NCBI RefSeq assembly: GCF_000204055.1
Contig: NW_006768766.1
Location: forward strand, 2,195,243-2,259,242
DNA length: 64,000 nt
Reading direction: 5' to 3'
Origin: Melampsora larici-populina 98AG31
Taxonomy: Eukaryota > Basidiomycota > Pucciniomycetes > Pucciniales > Melampsoraceae
Shown: piece after piece, positions 1-11,444 of the stretch
How the letters are laid out: each line of letters starts with the position of its first letter
Position numbering within the stretch: position 1 is the first letter of the stretch
Translations under genes and position numbers: made by a program
Notes under the pieces: generated by a model
What the model was told of the DNA's origin: nothing
The model's database searches: none
What the model saw: only the letters and a program-made list of their open reading frames with translations

Positions 1-117
1 GGGGATATGAAGGTGGCCGACGCCCGCAAGCATCACTTCAATGCTGAGTGGCGGAAGACCGATTCACGTTTTGATGACCAACCACCTCCCAAACGTGTCA
101 AACTCAACCGTGCTTAA
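1..117 (+). CDS. C-terminal end of an unidentified protein (5' end outside window)
   Basis: Frame 1 is open from the first base to a TAA at 115-117, giving a 38-residue tail. It ends in a basic PPPKRVKL stretch that resembles a classical nuclear localisation signal of the KRVKL type. Too little is present to name a family. The tail lies tail-to-tail with the KDZ-like gene downstream, with about 640 bp between them, so it may belong to another mobile-element gene. That link is inference only. Confidence 0.4.
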   Translation, partial: GDMKVADARKHHFNAEWRKTDSRFDDQPPPKRVKLNRA

Positions 118-761
118 TATTTGTTTTTGTTATTCAGTGTAGTGCTTATTGTGAATATTAAAATACACATTCTTTGTATATATATTTCAACTCCAAATGT
201 TTGTTTTCAGCTGCCGGTCAGTTTATTTCTATTTTGTGATCTCAATCTACAACTGTCTTTGTCATGAAACAGGTGTGAATAGCCCTTATGGCCACTTTTC
301 TTCTTGTCAGTATGTCTCATTTCTTGTAACCTCGTGAGTAATCGTGAATATGTCAATATTTTATTTTGCTTTGGTCGATGCAATGCTACTTTGCCTATCT
401 GTCTTAAAAATTTGTGACAAGATGCATCATGTATCTGTGACTTCTTAATCAAAAAGTCACTTCAAGCATCAAAACAAGCAATGATGACCCTTGCAATCAA
501 TAGAAATTCAAAGGACTTGAACAAAGTTAATTAATGAAAGAAAAGTTAATTAATGAAAGACTTGAAGAGTGAGTGATAATGTAGAATGAAAACAACACTA
601 ATAACTAAATAGGAACGACTTAAAGAAACTAAATGAATGACTTGAAGTCATGCAATGAAAATGCAAAGGAAAAATTGGGACAAAAACACTCACTAAATGA
701 ATGATTTGAAAACAAGATGAGTGACAATTATCAAATGAGTGGCATAAAATCAACAACATAG
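118..761. other. Intergenic AT-rich DNA with a short direct repeat
   Basis: I see no gene here. An 18-bp unit (AAAGTTAATTAATGAAAG) occurs twice at 523-540 and 542-559, and shorter AATGA-containing motifs recur to about 720. The open frames are short and low in information. Confidence 0.5.
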
Positions 762-3099
762 CTACAATGGAGTGGCAGTGTATTCAACATTGCCTAAGAA
801 AGTGACGTTTCGTCGCTGTCTAATTTGTTCACAAAGACGGACATTGTGAAGTCGAATCATTTCGTCAAGAAAGAAATTATATTGCACTGGGTGCATGTTA
901 CGGCAGATAGAGTCAAACCTACCAAAACAGGCATTTACTATTTCGGCGGCAGATGCGTTGAATCTCCATTTTCCGTCAGATGTCTTCAGCTCAGGGAATA
1001 TGTGGGGATCATTATTATCCCGACAAGTAGTGTGGGTTTCCTTGTGAGACTTTATGTGGAAGGTGTCAACAGGAAGGAACGTATGTTTGAATGTTTCGAG
1101 ATCGTGAGGGTTGTTGCGAATGTGGGCGTAGAGACCACACGCGTTATCATAAAAGATAACTTGTGGCATCTCTTTTGGAAAAGTCTCTGTGATAAAATCC
1201 TATAAGATACGATTTTTGAAGAAGGAGGAAAAGGCACGTTAGCAAAAGTTAGCTTAGGAAAACGCACATCATCACCAAAATAGAGGTGGTGCTTACCTTG
1301 ACCTTTGGCACAGATTCTGATTTAAAGAAGGTCTTTCTTGCAACAATCACACCGCAACAAGACACCATAAATTGCTCGTTGTGAGATCGTTGCCGAGATA
1401 ACAATACCTTCTTGGAACCAACACTACTCTCGCCACCGTCACGTGCCGCCTCGTGCTCCCTCTCTTCAACCTCAGCGTACATTAATTCCTCTTCACCAAA
1501 GACCATTTCGCCAGTTTCAGCCGAAAGCATGTCGGTGGGATCAATCTGGATTCGGGTGTTTGGACGATTGAACTTGCGAGGCAAGCCAAAGAGGGATGAG
1601 TTGCGGTCTTTGAAGCTCTTGTACGCAGCTTGATGTTCGAGGTTCTTGCAAGTTTTGAATCCGGGAACAACGGGGTCGACGCAAGGTTGGGCTTGGCAGT
1701 GGTCCTTAAGAAGCTCATGGTGTCTAGGACAGTAGCGGTGGGTGACCTTGTCGAGGGAGATGTCGCAATAAATCAGAGGCCACTCGGGGTCTAGAGCCTT
1801 GAGTTGAACTTCTGAGACGCTGCAGGCCCAGTGGCCTATAGTGATTCCATTGGTCACCAAAGCACAGATAACTGTGGAGATAAATCGGACAAAGATCAGC
1901 AGTTTTTTTGAAACAACACTGTCAAAACAAAGATTGTACGTACTAGTTCCTTCTTTGCCATCGGGAGCTACTTCAACCTCAGTGCAAACAGAGCAGATGT
2001 GAGTAGCAAATTCAGAACCTTCATGTTGAAGCCAGGTCGTGTGATTTTCCATTGCGGTAAAAAAACGACGAGAGTCTTCGCCCCCAGTGTCGTTTTTTAA
2101 ACGCATGTTACGCTTGTTGTAACTCAGCATGAGGCGGTGTATATCAAGTGCAAGAGAGCACGCTTCTTGACTGATTGGGCGAGTGTAACGAGGTTCGGCA
2201 AAATCGTTCGGGTGAGTGAAGTCAAATGGGGCATGCGTTTGATTGTACAAGTTGGTCAAGTTGTATATAGACACCCTGCAGACAATATAGCCAGATTAAC
2301 AACTGCGGATTGGGGTTTTCAAGAAGGGAAGGGTTGACAGAAAGCAAAACTTACTTGCCAAGCATCTGAAGATGGTTGAAGTAATCCGCGAGTTTGTGGG
2401 TCATGAAGTAATGCTGGGAGACTTGAAAATAATACTCAGGCTGTCCTTCAGTCTTAGTATAGTATTCTCAATACTCTTCACGACACAGATAGCAGGGTGT
2501 ATAGGTAGTATTACATTCTGTAATGATGACATTCGTCGTTAGTGTGGTATTCATTGTAAGTTATAGGCATGAAATTGTATGAGGTGTCTGGCTAACTTAC
2601 GGCGACAATAACCCGTGAAGTATTGCAATGTCTCAACCCCTCCAATATCGTACAAGTATCCGTAAATTTGGGGCCGCATCTCTAGTGGGACGTTTTCGTG
2701 GTAACCGGTCTCAGTGACAGATACGCATGTCAAACAAATGGAGGTAGGGGGGTTGAATGTGTGCTGTGGAATCTTGATGGCATTCGGAGGACGTTGTGAG
2801 GTAGGGATTCCATGATGGTAGAAGTGAGAGGGGTCGTAATCACATGCCATCAAATCATTGGCGTCATCATGCGTCAAGTACCACAATTGAGCCCATGTAC
2901 TTGGGGGCTGGGCCGTGTCGAGACAGTGAGACAAGAATTCGAGTGGGCCCTCTTCGCAGGAGGGTCCGTAGGTGTCGCCTGTCCTCTTCAAAAAATCTGC
3001 TGCAAGGGCCGCAAAGTTGCAAAGTTGGCTCAACGTCAGGGTGTCGTGAATTGTTGGGGTCAACTCAGATAATTGCTTCATAAGTTCTTTGACAAGCAT
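762..3099 (-). pseudogene. CxC5/CxC6 KDZ transposase-like protein, copy 1, broken by an internal TGA
   Basis: Exons read from the start codon at 3097-3099 down to the stop at 762-764. The first exon carries a helical N-terminus and the start of a CxC5-like cysteine cluster (ICLTC, then YGYLYDIGGVE). A second exon continues the cluster (CRQCNTTY, CYLC) and ends QHYFMTHKLADYF. The third and fourth carry the CxC6-like cluster (VTNGITIGHWAC, RYCPRHHELL, HCQAQPC). The last carries the KDZ-like RNase H-fold end (PQVIFYDNACGL, PVDTFHIKSHKET, FNASAAEIVNACF). An in-frame TGA at 2468-2470 interrupts the second exon between EEY and EYYTKTEG, which argues for a pseudogene unless an unusual splice removes it. 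A paralogue with the same exon order lies at 21002-23245. KDZ transposases with CxC clusters are known from fungal genomes; activity of this short form is unknown. Confidence 0.7.
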
Positions 3100-4219
3100 T
3101 GTGGTGTGATCAAAATGTGAAAAAGAGCAATTAGATGAGGCAAGATGAAGTCAAAAATAAAACACACAATGAAGTACGTCGAGAGCAAAGATAGACTCAA
3201 ATAGAAATCAAAAATGGGGCTTGTAAGATTAAATGAGATTGAGATTTGGATTGAGTGTGGCAGGTCGTAGGTCAAGGGCCAATAGTAAGGAATAAAACAA
3301 CTTAAAGCAATGTGTTGGAGATGATAGAAAATATGGTAGGACAGTGAATGTGACTTGTAGGAAAGCAGATGGATGAACGTTGATATTATTGTGGCGGTAA
3401 GGGAAGGGATAGAAGCGCAGCAAAGCAGTGTTGTAGCTTCGAGAGGGAGATGCAAGAGAAGCTTTAAGGGTGGTCTCGTGAATATAGTAGATTGCTAAGT
3501 GAGGAAAAGCAATATGCACAACGGGAGACAAGACTAGTATGAACTCTACATGTAACACGCGTGACAGGTCATAACAAGCAGGTCAGGAATATGTTTGTAT
3601 ATGTAGTCACTACAAACCCCTCTATGCGGCTTTGACTGTTTTTTGTGCATGTTTCCAAAATTGTTGTTTGATGAGCAAAGCTTTTGATTTATTAATTATG
3701 CTTTGGTATCATCGTGGTGAATTGTCAGATAGGTATGTCAGGAATATCTTTTGTCCTTCCGTGCATATGTGCTTGATTTGTCCCATTTGAAGTTTGTTTG
3801 CATCCATGCCGGTGAAATTCTGAGGAAGCAAAACAAACATAAAACACTTGCCTCCTCGCTCAGATACTATGTTTGATTTACACCTGGACTTTGTTCGAAT
3901 TTTCTGAGCTTGATAACCCTAATGATAACTCTTTGTGCTTATTGTTCATCCGTGCACGTCTTTTTGGGATGGTTGCTGACCGTGCGAAGGGTATCATACT
4001 CTGTGGTACTTGCCCTATCTCGGGTAATGTTCTTTCAATCATAATCACACTCGCCGGCGAGAGGGCTTCCATACATGTTTGTAGGTATTGGTATTACATC
4101 CGTGGTAAACGGGTATGGTTTGCTTTGCTTTGTTACATCCGCTGTGTTGTTGGCTTTTCTTTGCCTTATGCATGGACGATGGGATGGGCCTATGATGAAA
4201 ATGGGGTGATGGACGATAC
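3100..4219. other. Intergenic region, no supported gene
   Basis: Open frames exist on both strands but none has a convincing start, family motif or splice pattern. The longest on the plus strand (3873-4223) starts at TTG and stops inside the target-site duplication of the next element. The first few hundred bases should hold the promoter of the KDZ-like gene, but no specific motif is visible. Confidence 0.4.
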
Positions 4220-4222
4220 TTA

Positions 4223-4738
4223 GAGCATCTCCAACGCGACTCTGTAAACGTAAGTTTAACGTAGCCATTTAGACATAAACGTAAGCTGTAATTTACGTTT
4301 AGCGGTTTGGCCACAAAAACCAACCTCCAGCGCGCACATGATTTGTCACAAGTTGCCATGTGTGTGATCCCTCGTTTTCAGCTTCGCGGTTCTCTCGTGT
4401 CAAGTTCTCGAAATCGCTAGGAAAAATTTGACGTTTGGAGAATGACAGAGGAATGACAGAGTTGCCGCGTATTGGACGAACGTGGTAATCTTATTCCCGC
4501 ATTCAGTCGATCACAATCGATGATCACATCATCGATTGTGATTGATGGCATCTTATTATCAACTTGGAAGATAAGTATCTGGCATTTACGGCAGCCGCAT
4601 AACCTTGGGTGGGGGCACCTCAGGTGCGCGTTGGAGGTAGTCAATTCTCAAAAACGAATACAGCCTGCTGTACTTCTTCAGCAGGCCCAATTCGGATGTG
4701 TATGAGTTGTACAGATACCGACTGCGTTGGAGATGCTC
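4223..4738. mobile_element. MITE A, PIF/Harbinger-like, TTA target duplication
   Basis: A 516-bp non-coding element starts GAGCATCTCCAACGC and ends with the exact reverse complement (15-bp inverted ends). It is flanked by TTA at 4220-4222 and 4739-4741, the three-base duplication typical of PIF/Harbinger elements. Near the left end AACGTAA-like motifs recur. A perfect 15-bp inverted repeat with a 3-base loop (ATCACAATCGATGAT, 4510-4542) sits in the interior. There is no transposase, so any mobility would be in trans. Confidence 0.85.
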
Positions 4739-4741
4739 TTA

Positions 4742-5245
4742 GAGCATCTCCAACGCGCCTGAATCTGAATGACTCATACAGGTAATTTATTTCTTTGGCT
4801 GGACAGCTGTATTTCTTTTTCAGCGACATGTCAGGACAGGTCCCTCCAGCGCACAATCTGAACTTCATTCTCAATTCCTCTTGAGGTTCAACCCACGTCA
4901 CTCAAAGAGACTCAAGGTCCCTTTTTGTCCAGACATGAGCAGTCACCTACCTATCTTATTATCACAATACATAACGAGTTTGACATATGGACAATTATTT
5001 TAGTCAATGTTCGGGCAAAAACCGTTGAGATACTGGTTTTTCAGCGATTCAGCCAGGTCCGCAAATTTGCGGACCTGAGCATGGGAGTGTGTCATTTCCC
5101 AAAAACCAAGTTCGCACCGTGGGCCAGGTGTGAGACCTTGCCCTCGGCGCTGGAGGACGATTTTCTGAAAAACAGCAATACAGGTTACGTTTTTGACATA
5201 AACATAACGTTTAGTCATTCAGATTCGCGAGCGTTGGAGATGCTC
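4742..5245. mobile_element. MITE B, PIF/Harbinger-like, directly abutting MITE A
   Basis: A 504-bp element has the same 15-bp termini as MITE A. The inverted similarity continues further inward: both ends carry GAATCTGAATGACT after a short gap, giving about 32 bp of imperfect inverted repeat. TTA flanks it at 4739-4741 and 5246-5248, and the left TTA is shared with MITE A. The interior differs from MITE A except for ACGTTT motifs near the right end, so the two are relatives and not a tandem duplication. No coding capacity is seen. Confidence 0.85.
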
Positions 5246-5437
5246 TTAGTATGAGTTCTAATTGTGGTATGGTGATGAGAGATTAAAGGAGATGGAAAGG
5301 AACTGTATGTGACACGGGTTCTCGATCCGGGGGTGAGACTGTTCGACCCGTCAGACAGTCAGTCAAATTACATATACCTGCGGGTAACTGTGCAAACTCA
5401 CGCCTCACCGTTCAGTGAGGCTCACGGATTCCACTGA

Positions 5438-5827
5438 GAGCATCCACAACGGTCCACCTACTTTGCGGGCCCCCAGCGATGTAGGGGGTCAAAACGCAAA
5501 AAAACGCTCCAACGGAGCTCGCACAATTGGGGGTGAGACGTCGGGGGCCTCCAGATTTCCATCCGGACCCCCCACATCTGCGAGGTCTATAGGGGCTCCC
5601 AATATCACGTGCCACTGCTTCCACGTGACCGATATAGTCACGTCTCAAACCGCACTCGAAACAAGATGATATGGTACAAGCATACCATATCACTCAATCG
5701 AGTTCTGGCCCCTGACTTCAAGTGCACCGCTGTGGACACCTGGTTTTTTTGACCCCCTACATCCACAAAATCAGGATCGGGGGTCTGTTCCAGGGCTCGC
5801 AAAGTAGGTGGACCGTTGTGGATGATC
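5438..5827. mobile_element. MITE C, Harbinger-like, TGA target duplication
   Basis: The 390-bp element has inverted ends of about 30 bp: left GAGCATCCACAACGGTCCAC, right the reverse complement with one mismatch near the tip, both running on through CTACTTTGCG. It is flanked by TGA at 5435-5437 and 5828-5830. A second inner inverted motif (GATGTAGGGGGTC and GACCCCCTACATC) sits in the interior. Its GAGCATCC tip resembles the GAGCATCT tip of MITEs A and B, suggesting a related transposase. Confidence 0.75.
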
Positions 5828-6229
5828 TGAGCACTGGATTTTCTGTTGATAGCCACCATGTATGTACAAACCCAGGGGCATACAACCACCTTTTTGCACC
5901 GCTCGGGCACGCCCGCCAGCGCCTGCCCTCGTGTACGTCGGACGCGTCGTGCCCACGACCTGTGAAAGTTGAGTGAAGGCCTTTGAGATTTGAAGTTCCA
6001 ATGCCATGAACTTTGAAGGCAAGTTAAAGGCTGAATCGATTCCGATTATCTCTAGAAAGCTTGAAGTAAAACACACAGCTCTTGTTTATTTCGAAAGGAC
6101 AACAAATGAAACCTATTCCAAATATCCTCGATCAACAAATTTCGGTTTAACACGAGGCTTGTGAATATCATCGAATAAGAAATACGGTCACCAAAACTTC
6201 TCAAGATCCACTTCTTTTCCAAACCAAGC

Positions 6230-7059
6230 ATGACATCCCATCAACTTTCTCAATCAACAAACCCATTAATCTCACTCAGAAATGCAGCTCAATCTTTAAA
6301 TCGAACTAATCAAAATGTAAAGTATCTATTATTGAATGAAGATCGATTTAAACTTATACCAGAACAATAGGATTCGAAAAAACTGATGTTTCTTTAAACC
6401 ATTCTATTTTTTTAGTTGAAATCATGTGTTGAAACTTTAAGTCAAGTTACTTCACAATTACCCAGAACAATGACGATCACCAAAAACACTCAAGTAAGTA
6501 ACATCCACTTTCATTCTCACACATCAAATCAAATCATCCATAATATCAATGTTAATCAGTTGGTTTTTTTTCAAAATTTGAAAACCAAAATAAAAGTTTT
6601 TTGAATTAGTTTCAGTTTCAGAAATCAAACAAGCTCGATTTTTAGCAAGAAATGAAATGGATCCCGAAATCAACAGTTTATTAATCAAATCATCAGAAGG
6701 ATTAAAAAGATTACAAACTCGTGAACAACTTTTAAGAACAACTGTAAGCAATCACTAATCATGAACTCTTGTTTGTTTTCCTTTCAAATAAATCCAATCG
6801 AATTAACTTTTTTTTGTGGTGGCGGGGTGGGGCTTAATTTTTTTTTCTTCTTCTTTCGGTTTAGATTGAGAAAAGAGATTTAGCTTATGTAGATGAAGAA
6901 GAAACAGTTGAACAGGAAGAAGAAGAAGTTGAAGGCATAGAAGAAATGAATCAAATCAGATTAGAGAAAAAGGTTTTGATTGATGAATTAAATAAACTTG
7001 AAAAACAAATTGAAAAACAAACCAGTTTGATAAACTCGGTCTCATCAGTTCCTCATTGA
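6230..7059 (+). CDS. SPC19: DASH complex subunit SPC19 homologue
   Basis: Four exons give about 163 residues, matching the usual size of Spc19. Exon 1 starts at ATG 6230 and ends RTNQN. Exon 2 reads LKSCVETLSQVTSQLPRTM, exon 3 carries QARFLARNEMDPEINSLLI then GLKRLQTREQLL, and exon 4 has an acidic stretch followed by a C-terminal coiled coil ending SSVPH at the TGA 7057-7059. The pattern (SL..CV..L, PR, a helical region, E..PEI..LL, GL..L..RE..L) is the Spc19 family signature. Spc19 is part of the fungal DASH/Dam1 ring that couples kinetochores to microtubule plus ends. The donor of exon 2 was chosen as the second GTAA so that the frame continues into exon 3. It converges on the next gene with a gap of about 300 bp. 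Confidence 0.8.
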
Positions 7060-7363
7060 CATTGACAAGCACATCCTATTTGATCTCTCGCTTGTTTCTT
7101 TGTTACTTGAACTTTATCCATGTAAACCTTGTTTACCCTTGTACAACTTGTATGCGTATTATTACTTCATGGAAAAACGATTCGAAAATTTCCGGCCATT
7201 ATTGTCTAGTCTAGTGCTCCTACTCTTTGTAAATCCACTTCAATAACTTATAAAAATTGAGTTTTTTAAAAACCATAAATTTCCTTTGCATTTCTTTTGC
7301 AAGATTTACAAAATTCCAAAACCCCAGAATTGCAAGAAAAAAAATATAACAAATCAAATCAAA

Positions 7364-8611
7364 TCATAATTCATCTTTAGCTTTTTGATTTTCAGATTTT
7401 GATTTTTCAGCAAGTTGAAGTTCTTTTTTAATAAATTCATATAATGTGTTATAATTCATCTTTCCTTTAAACTTTTCATAATCTGTGTTTCCTTTGAAAA
7501 CAATTAAACCTGGTATACTTTCCATTGAAAAAAGTTCTTTGGCTGTTTCTTCTCCAATCCTACGATTCGTTTTTTGTAGAAAAAGGGTTTTATCAGATTG
7601 GGTTTTGAGATTGGGTTTTGGGTTTTGGGTTGAAAAAGATGTAGATTACTTACGCTTTTGGTGTAGCTGTATAAACTTCCATCTTTTTGTGGAACACACT
7701 AGATAAAGATTTGAAAGTAGGAGTAGTAGCAGTAGCAGTGGTGAAAAGTACCACTAATGGTCGGTCCTATGGAAAAAAGGGATCAACAACAAATTAACTT
7801 TGAACTGAGATGCTCAAATCATCATAGGATTAGGAAAAGACTAACATTAGATGATTTTGAGATTTTCTCTTGTAAATCTTTTTTAGATTTAATTTTCTTG
7901 GCAAACGTTGGCATGAATCTTAATGAATAATCTACCATTGATTTAGCTTTTCTTTCTTGATCATAATCCATGGCTACTGGTGTACCTGGAAAATATTTAA
8001 TTGTAGGAAAACCTTTGTAAAGTTTTGGGGTTTCAAAAAATCAAGTCAATCAAAAAAATCTCAAGTTTGGTTTCGGTGATGGTGTGTTTTCGATTCAGAG
8101 ATTTGAGAAGAGATACCTTTGACTCCATAATCTCGACCACATGATGCCTTATTTTGATCTGCATCACAATCTACAGCAGCTATAATAACAATCCCAAATA
8201 TATCAGAGTCTAAATAAATCTTTGATTGGATCAGATGATCAAAAACTTTACCAAAGACGACTAAATTCTTGACATTTGTTGCAGCTTTTTCGAATTCAGG
8301 TTGAAGACTTTTACAATGCTAAAGATTCAATTAAAATCAAATCAATCCAAAATATGACTCAAACAAATGTCAGCCACCAATCAGAAACAGCTTCGCCCTC
8401 CTCCCTCCCAAAAAAAAGAATAGCGAAAAAAACTTACACCACACCAAGGAGCATAGAAAGCAACAAATGTACCTTTACTTGAAGTTTTTAAATGTTTTTT
8501 CAATCGATCTATGTCTATTGCTTTGACATCTCCTTTTGAATTAAAGATACCAGCGTTGGTGGTGGTGATAAATAGTAAGATGGTGATTAATGTAACTAAG
8601 ATTGATTTCAT
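7364..8611 (-). CDS. ER protein disulfide isomerase-family protein, KDEL-tailed
   Basis: Six exons encode about 259 residues. The protein starts MKSILVTLITILLFITTTNA, a clear signal peptide. A single thioredoxin fold follows, with the active site FYAPWCGHC split by an intron right after Gly, then KSLQPEFEKAA, AAVDCDADQNKASC and the cis-proline region YGVKGFPTIKYFPG. A second, redox-inactive half follows, and the chain ends KAKDEL, an ER retrieval signal. This layout is close to yeast Mpd1-type oxidoreductases, which form and rearrange disulfides in secretory proteins. The CGHC site is intact, so the protein should be active. The start is the first ATG (8609-8611) and gives a good signal peptide. 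Convergent with SPC19. Confidence 0.85.
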
Positions 8612-10090
8612 TATGTTTGTGTTTTAGAGTTCTGATTGAGATGAGGTTATTTGTAATGTTGACTTTCAGATTGTTTCGGTTTGTTGGTCTGATGATGAAA
8701 CGTGGAATGCTGAAACGTGGAATGGAATTCTAGAAGACTCACTTTAACTTTCTTGTAAACCACAAACTCACTTTGGCCATAAACTCGTGTATGTAATCGA
8801 AATCGACCGAGCCGGGGCTTTTTCGAGCTACATAAAGACAAACGCACCGAGTACATCAACAAATCAATCGAGTTCAGAAGTTCATAGCCAAAGTTCTTCA
8901 CGCGTCTTGTTTGTGAGTTGGTGTCAGCTTGTAAAAAGCAGTTGGTATGGAATGCACCAAATTGGAGGCAAAAGTTCCTTAACAGTTTCAGAGTTCATTG
9001 AAGGCTCATGAGAATTGTGATAAATTTTGATCAGCAGAAATGATAATGATAACTGACTCCAGGAAAAGTTCATCCTCAAGAAAACAGATCTCATGGAAGT
9101 TTATGTATCAAATCTTCCTTCTTTTAGTTAGAAAACTAGTATGTACATACATACAAGCACCAATGTTGAGATTGCCTTTCAAGATTCAGACAAATTCCCC
9201 TCAAGAGTCTCTACATAGGTAGTTTATCATGATAAAATAAGTTGACTGCTATTACTAAGTCAAAAAAGATGGGCTCATACATAGCTGTTTTTGGGTCAGC
9301 TTTTTACATACTCAATTTCCATGTGAGGGTGGTAAATTTACGAGTTGATATATGCGTGAGGAATTCTCTTACAGATTCTTGAGTATTCAGAAGTGCATAT
9401 CAGAGGGATACGCCTGCCATGAAACTTCATCAATGACCAAAATTGCTTCGAGACAGGATTTCTTTACAATGAGACTGCAGTTAGGTGTTGACAATCCACC
9501 AAAGAACATTCAAGAAAACAAAGGCACACAAGACTTAAAGACTCAGAGATAGGTAAATAACCAATCTACATAAATATGAAAAGGATAGAGTAAGATAGAA
9601 ACAGAAGAGAATGAGCAGAGAGTCTAGGATGATACCATAAATTTACAATCCTTGAAGATCAATCTCATTCACAATAGTAAAAAGATTCTCAGCCGGGATA
9701 AGCATATAAAAGCAAAACATACCACGTCTTAGTGCGCATAGAATTGGGGTTGAGAACTGAATGATCTGATAAGCCAACAATTAAGAGACTCGCTCAGTTG
9801 CAATCAAGCTTTTCAATATCCGGAACCAGTGATAAAAACGCGAGCACCGATTTTATAGATAGATAACAGACCGATCCGAAGAAGTGAAAATAGAGTTCAA
9901 GAGACGAAGGAAAGTATGAGACGAATGTGAATGACGATGAACCAGAAGTAGGGATGTGAAAGATAAGAACTTCAAAAACGAGTGAAACCCTGGACTTCTT
10001 GTCAGCCTCCTCCAACATCATCAGGTGATTGAGGATTCTGAAACGCTTGACAATATGTAGTAAAATGTAACCTGATGCAGTACGATCCAC
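8612..10090. other. Intergenic region, no supported gene
   Basis: This holds the promoter side of the disulfide isomerase-like gene and the 3' side of the tiny secreted-protein gene. Open frames are short and without recognisable motifs. Nothing repeat-like with clear ends was found. Confidence 0.4.
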
Positions 10091-10552
10091 CTAACGGTGG
10101 CTGTGGTGGCCGGAAGACCCATATTCGGTACCCGGGCCGTAAGGTAAATATGAGTTGTATCGTGGTTGTAGGCTGAAGAGGCGGCAAGGAAACCAATGGT
10201 AAGGATGAGATGCGATGATCGGTAGGTCCACTGGAGATCGCACAAAATTTCTGGAGACTTTACTTACTTGGGATCTCCATGCAAGTGACGAGGCTTCAAT
10301 GCTTCGGCTTGAGGCTCGATCCTTCTCCTACGGAAGAATCGACTTATTGTTTAATTAAGCTTAACTCGTGGTACACTGCTAGAGAATCTTACATCGCATT
10401 GGGCATCGCGATCGTGGTAGCTGAGGTGAAAATGAGAGGAATGTTGATATCAGACAAATATAATGCCAGGCAGCAGACAGCACCGAAAGGGGAGAGAAAC
10501 TTGATTTACCAGCGATTAGAGCGAGGACAGCAGGTATCAAATTGAAGCGCAT
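10091..10552 (-). CDS. Tiny secreted protein, copy A (candidate effector)
   Basis: Four exons (10552-10510, 10420-10393, 10327-10268, 10172-10091) join in frame to 70 residues. The chain begins MRFNLIPAVLALIAATTIA, a convincing signal peptide, then a short basic/proline region containing ALKPRHLHGDPN, and ends in a Tyr/Gly/His-rich tail (NSYLPYGPGTEYGSSGHHSH). There are no cysteines. Intron phases are 1, 2 and 2. A paralogue at 14386-14752 has the same first two exon lengths (43 and 28 nt), the same phases and the same MRF start, which is strong support for the model although every exon is short. Small secreted proteins without known domains are commonly effector candidates in plant-pathogenic rusts; the role here is inference. 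I do not recognise the family. Confidence 0.6.
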
Positions 10553-11444
10553 ATCGAAAGGTAGATACTGATGATCAAGGAGTAAACGAGCCTTAGCTTT
10601 ACAAGTTGGAACAGCTCTAGTCAAGCGTTTTTGCAAAGGGAGATTGGAAAAAAGGGAGTGTTGAGGAATTTGCTCGCGATGAAACAGCTCCGATTTTATA
10701 TGTTGTATCTTATATGCACCTCGTGTGATTCTGAAATTGTTGAGTTTTGTGCATCGCAGCTTGCATTGCATTTCCCATCTCAGGCAAAAACCATATCCAA
10801 GTTTTTCCAGGTTTTTCCCTGTTGTCCCGCAAAACACAAGAACATCAGCGCGGAATTATGATTAGATTGATCACTTCGGGGGGTTAGCTCACATAATTAC
10901 TTGTATACAAAATGAACCTTACAACCATCCGCTTATCTGACTCTTTTCGGTGATGGTCCCCTCTTTTGACCCCTGCATCTGATTTACCCGCCATCAATTG
11001 ACTCATCCATCAAGTGAAAGGAAAAGATCAACATATATGTGTGTACGCCGTAGATGTTTGAAGCTCGACTGTGCCACCGCATATTTAAGCAGCTCCGTCT
11101 TTCCTGTGTATGGATTCTGATCAGAACACGGCCGAGAATGGTGTAATCATCTCATCATCTCAGGAAAGTTTAGTTCTATCAAAATTTCCGCTCGAGATTT
11201 GGATTTGTATGTTGTGAATTGCTTGGACTATCTGTTCGACATTGCATAGTTCTCGTCAAGAAAGCTTTCATTTCAAATCGAAAAGAGGCTTCTATTTTGA
11301 AACACTACATAGACGACATGTCGGTCAGCCTCCGAAAGTGGGATCTTGGCATATAGCGTTTCATCGGATTGATCACAGGACATTTGACGGATTCTAGATG
11401 ACTCAGTTAGGATACTATGGAAAGAAAGAAGATGAGAAGAGTTA
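10553..11444. other. Intergenic region upstream of secreted-protein copy A
   Basis: It should contain the promoter of copy A. I see no convincing coding region or repeat with clear ends. The right edge is the TTA flank of the next element. Confidence 0.4.

Noticed and set aside
3873..4223. 116-codon plus-strand frame before MITE A
   Set aside because: It starts at TTG, has no ATG near its beginning, carries no motif and stops within the TTA flank of the MITE; most likely chance.
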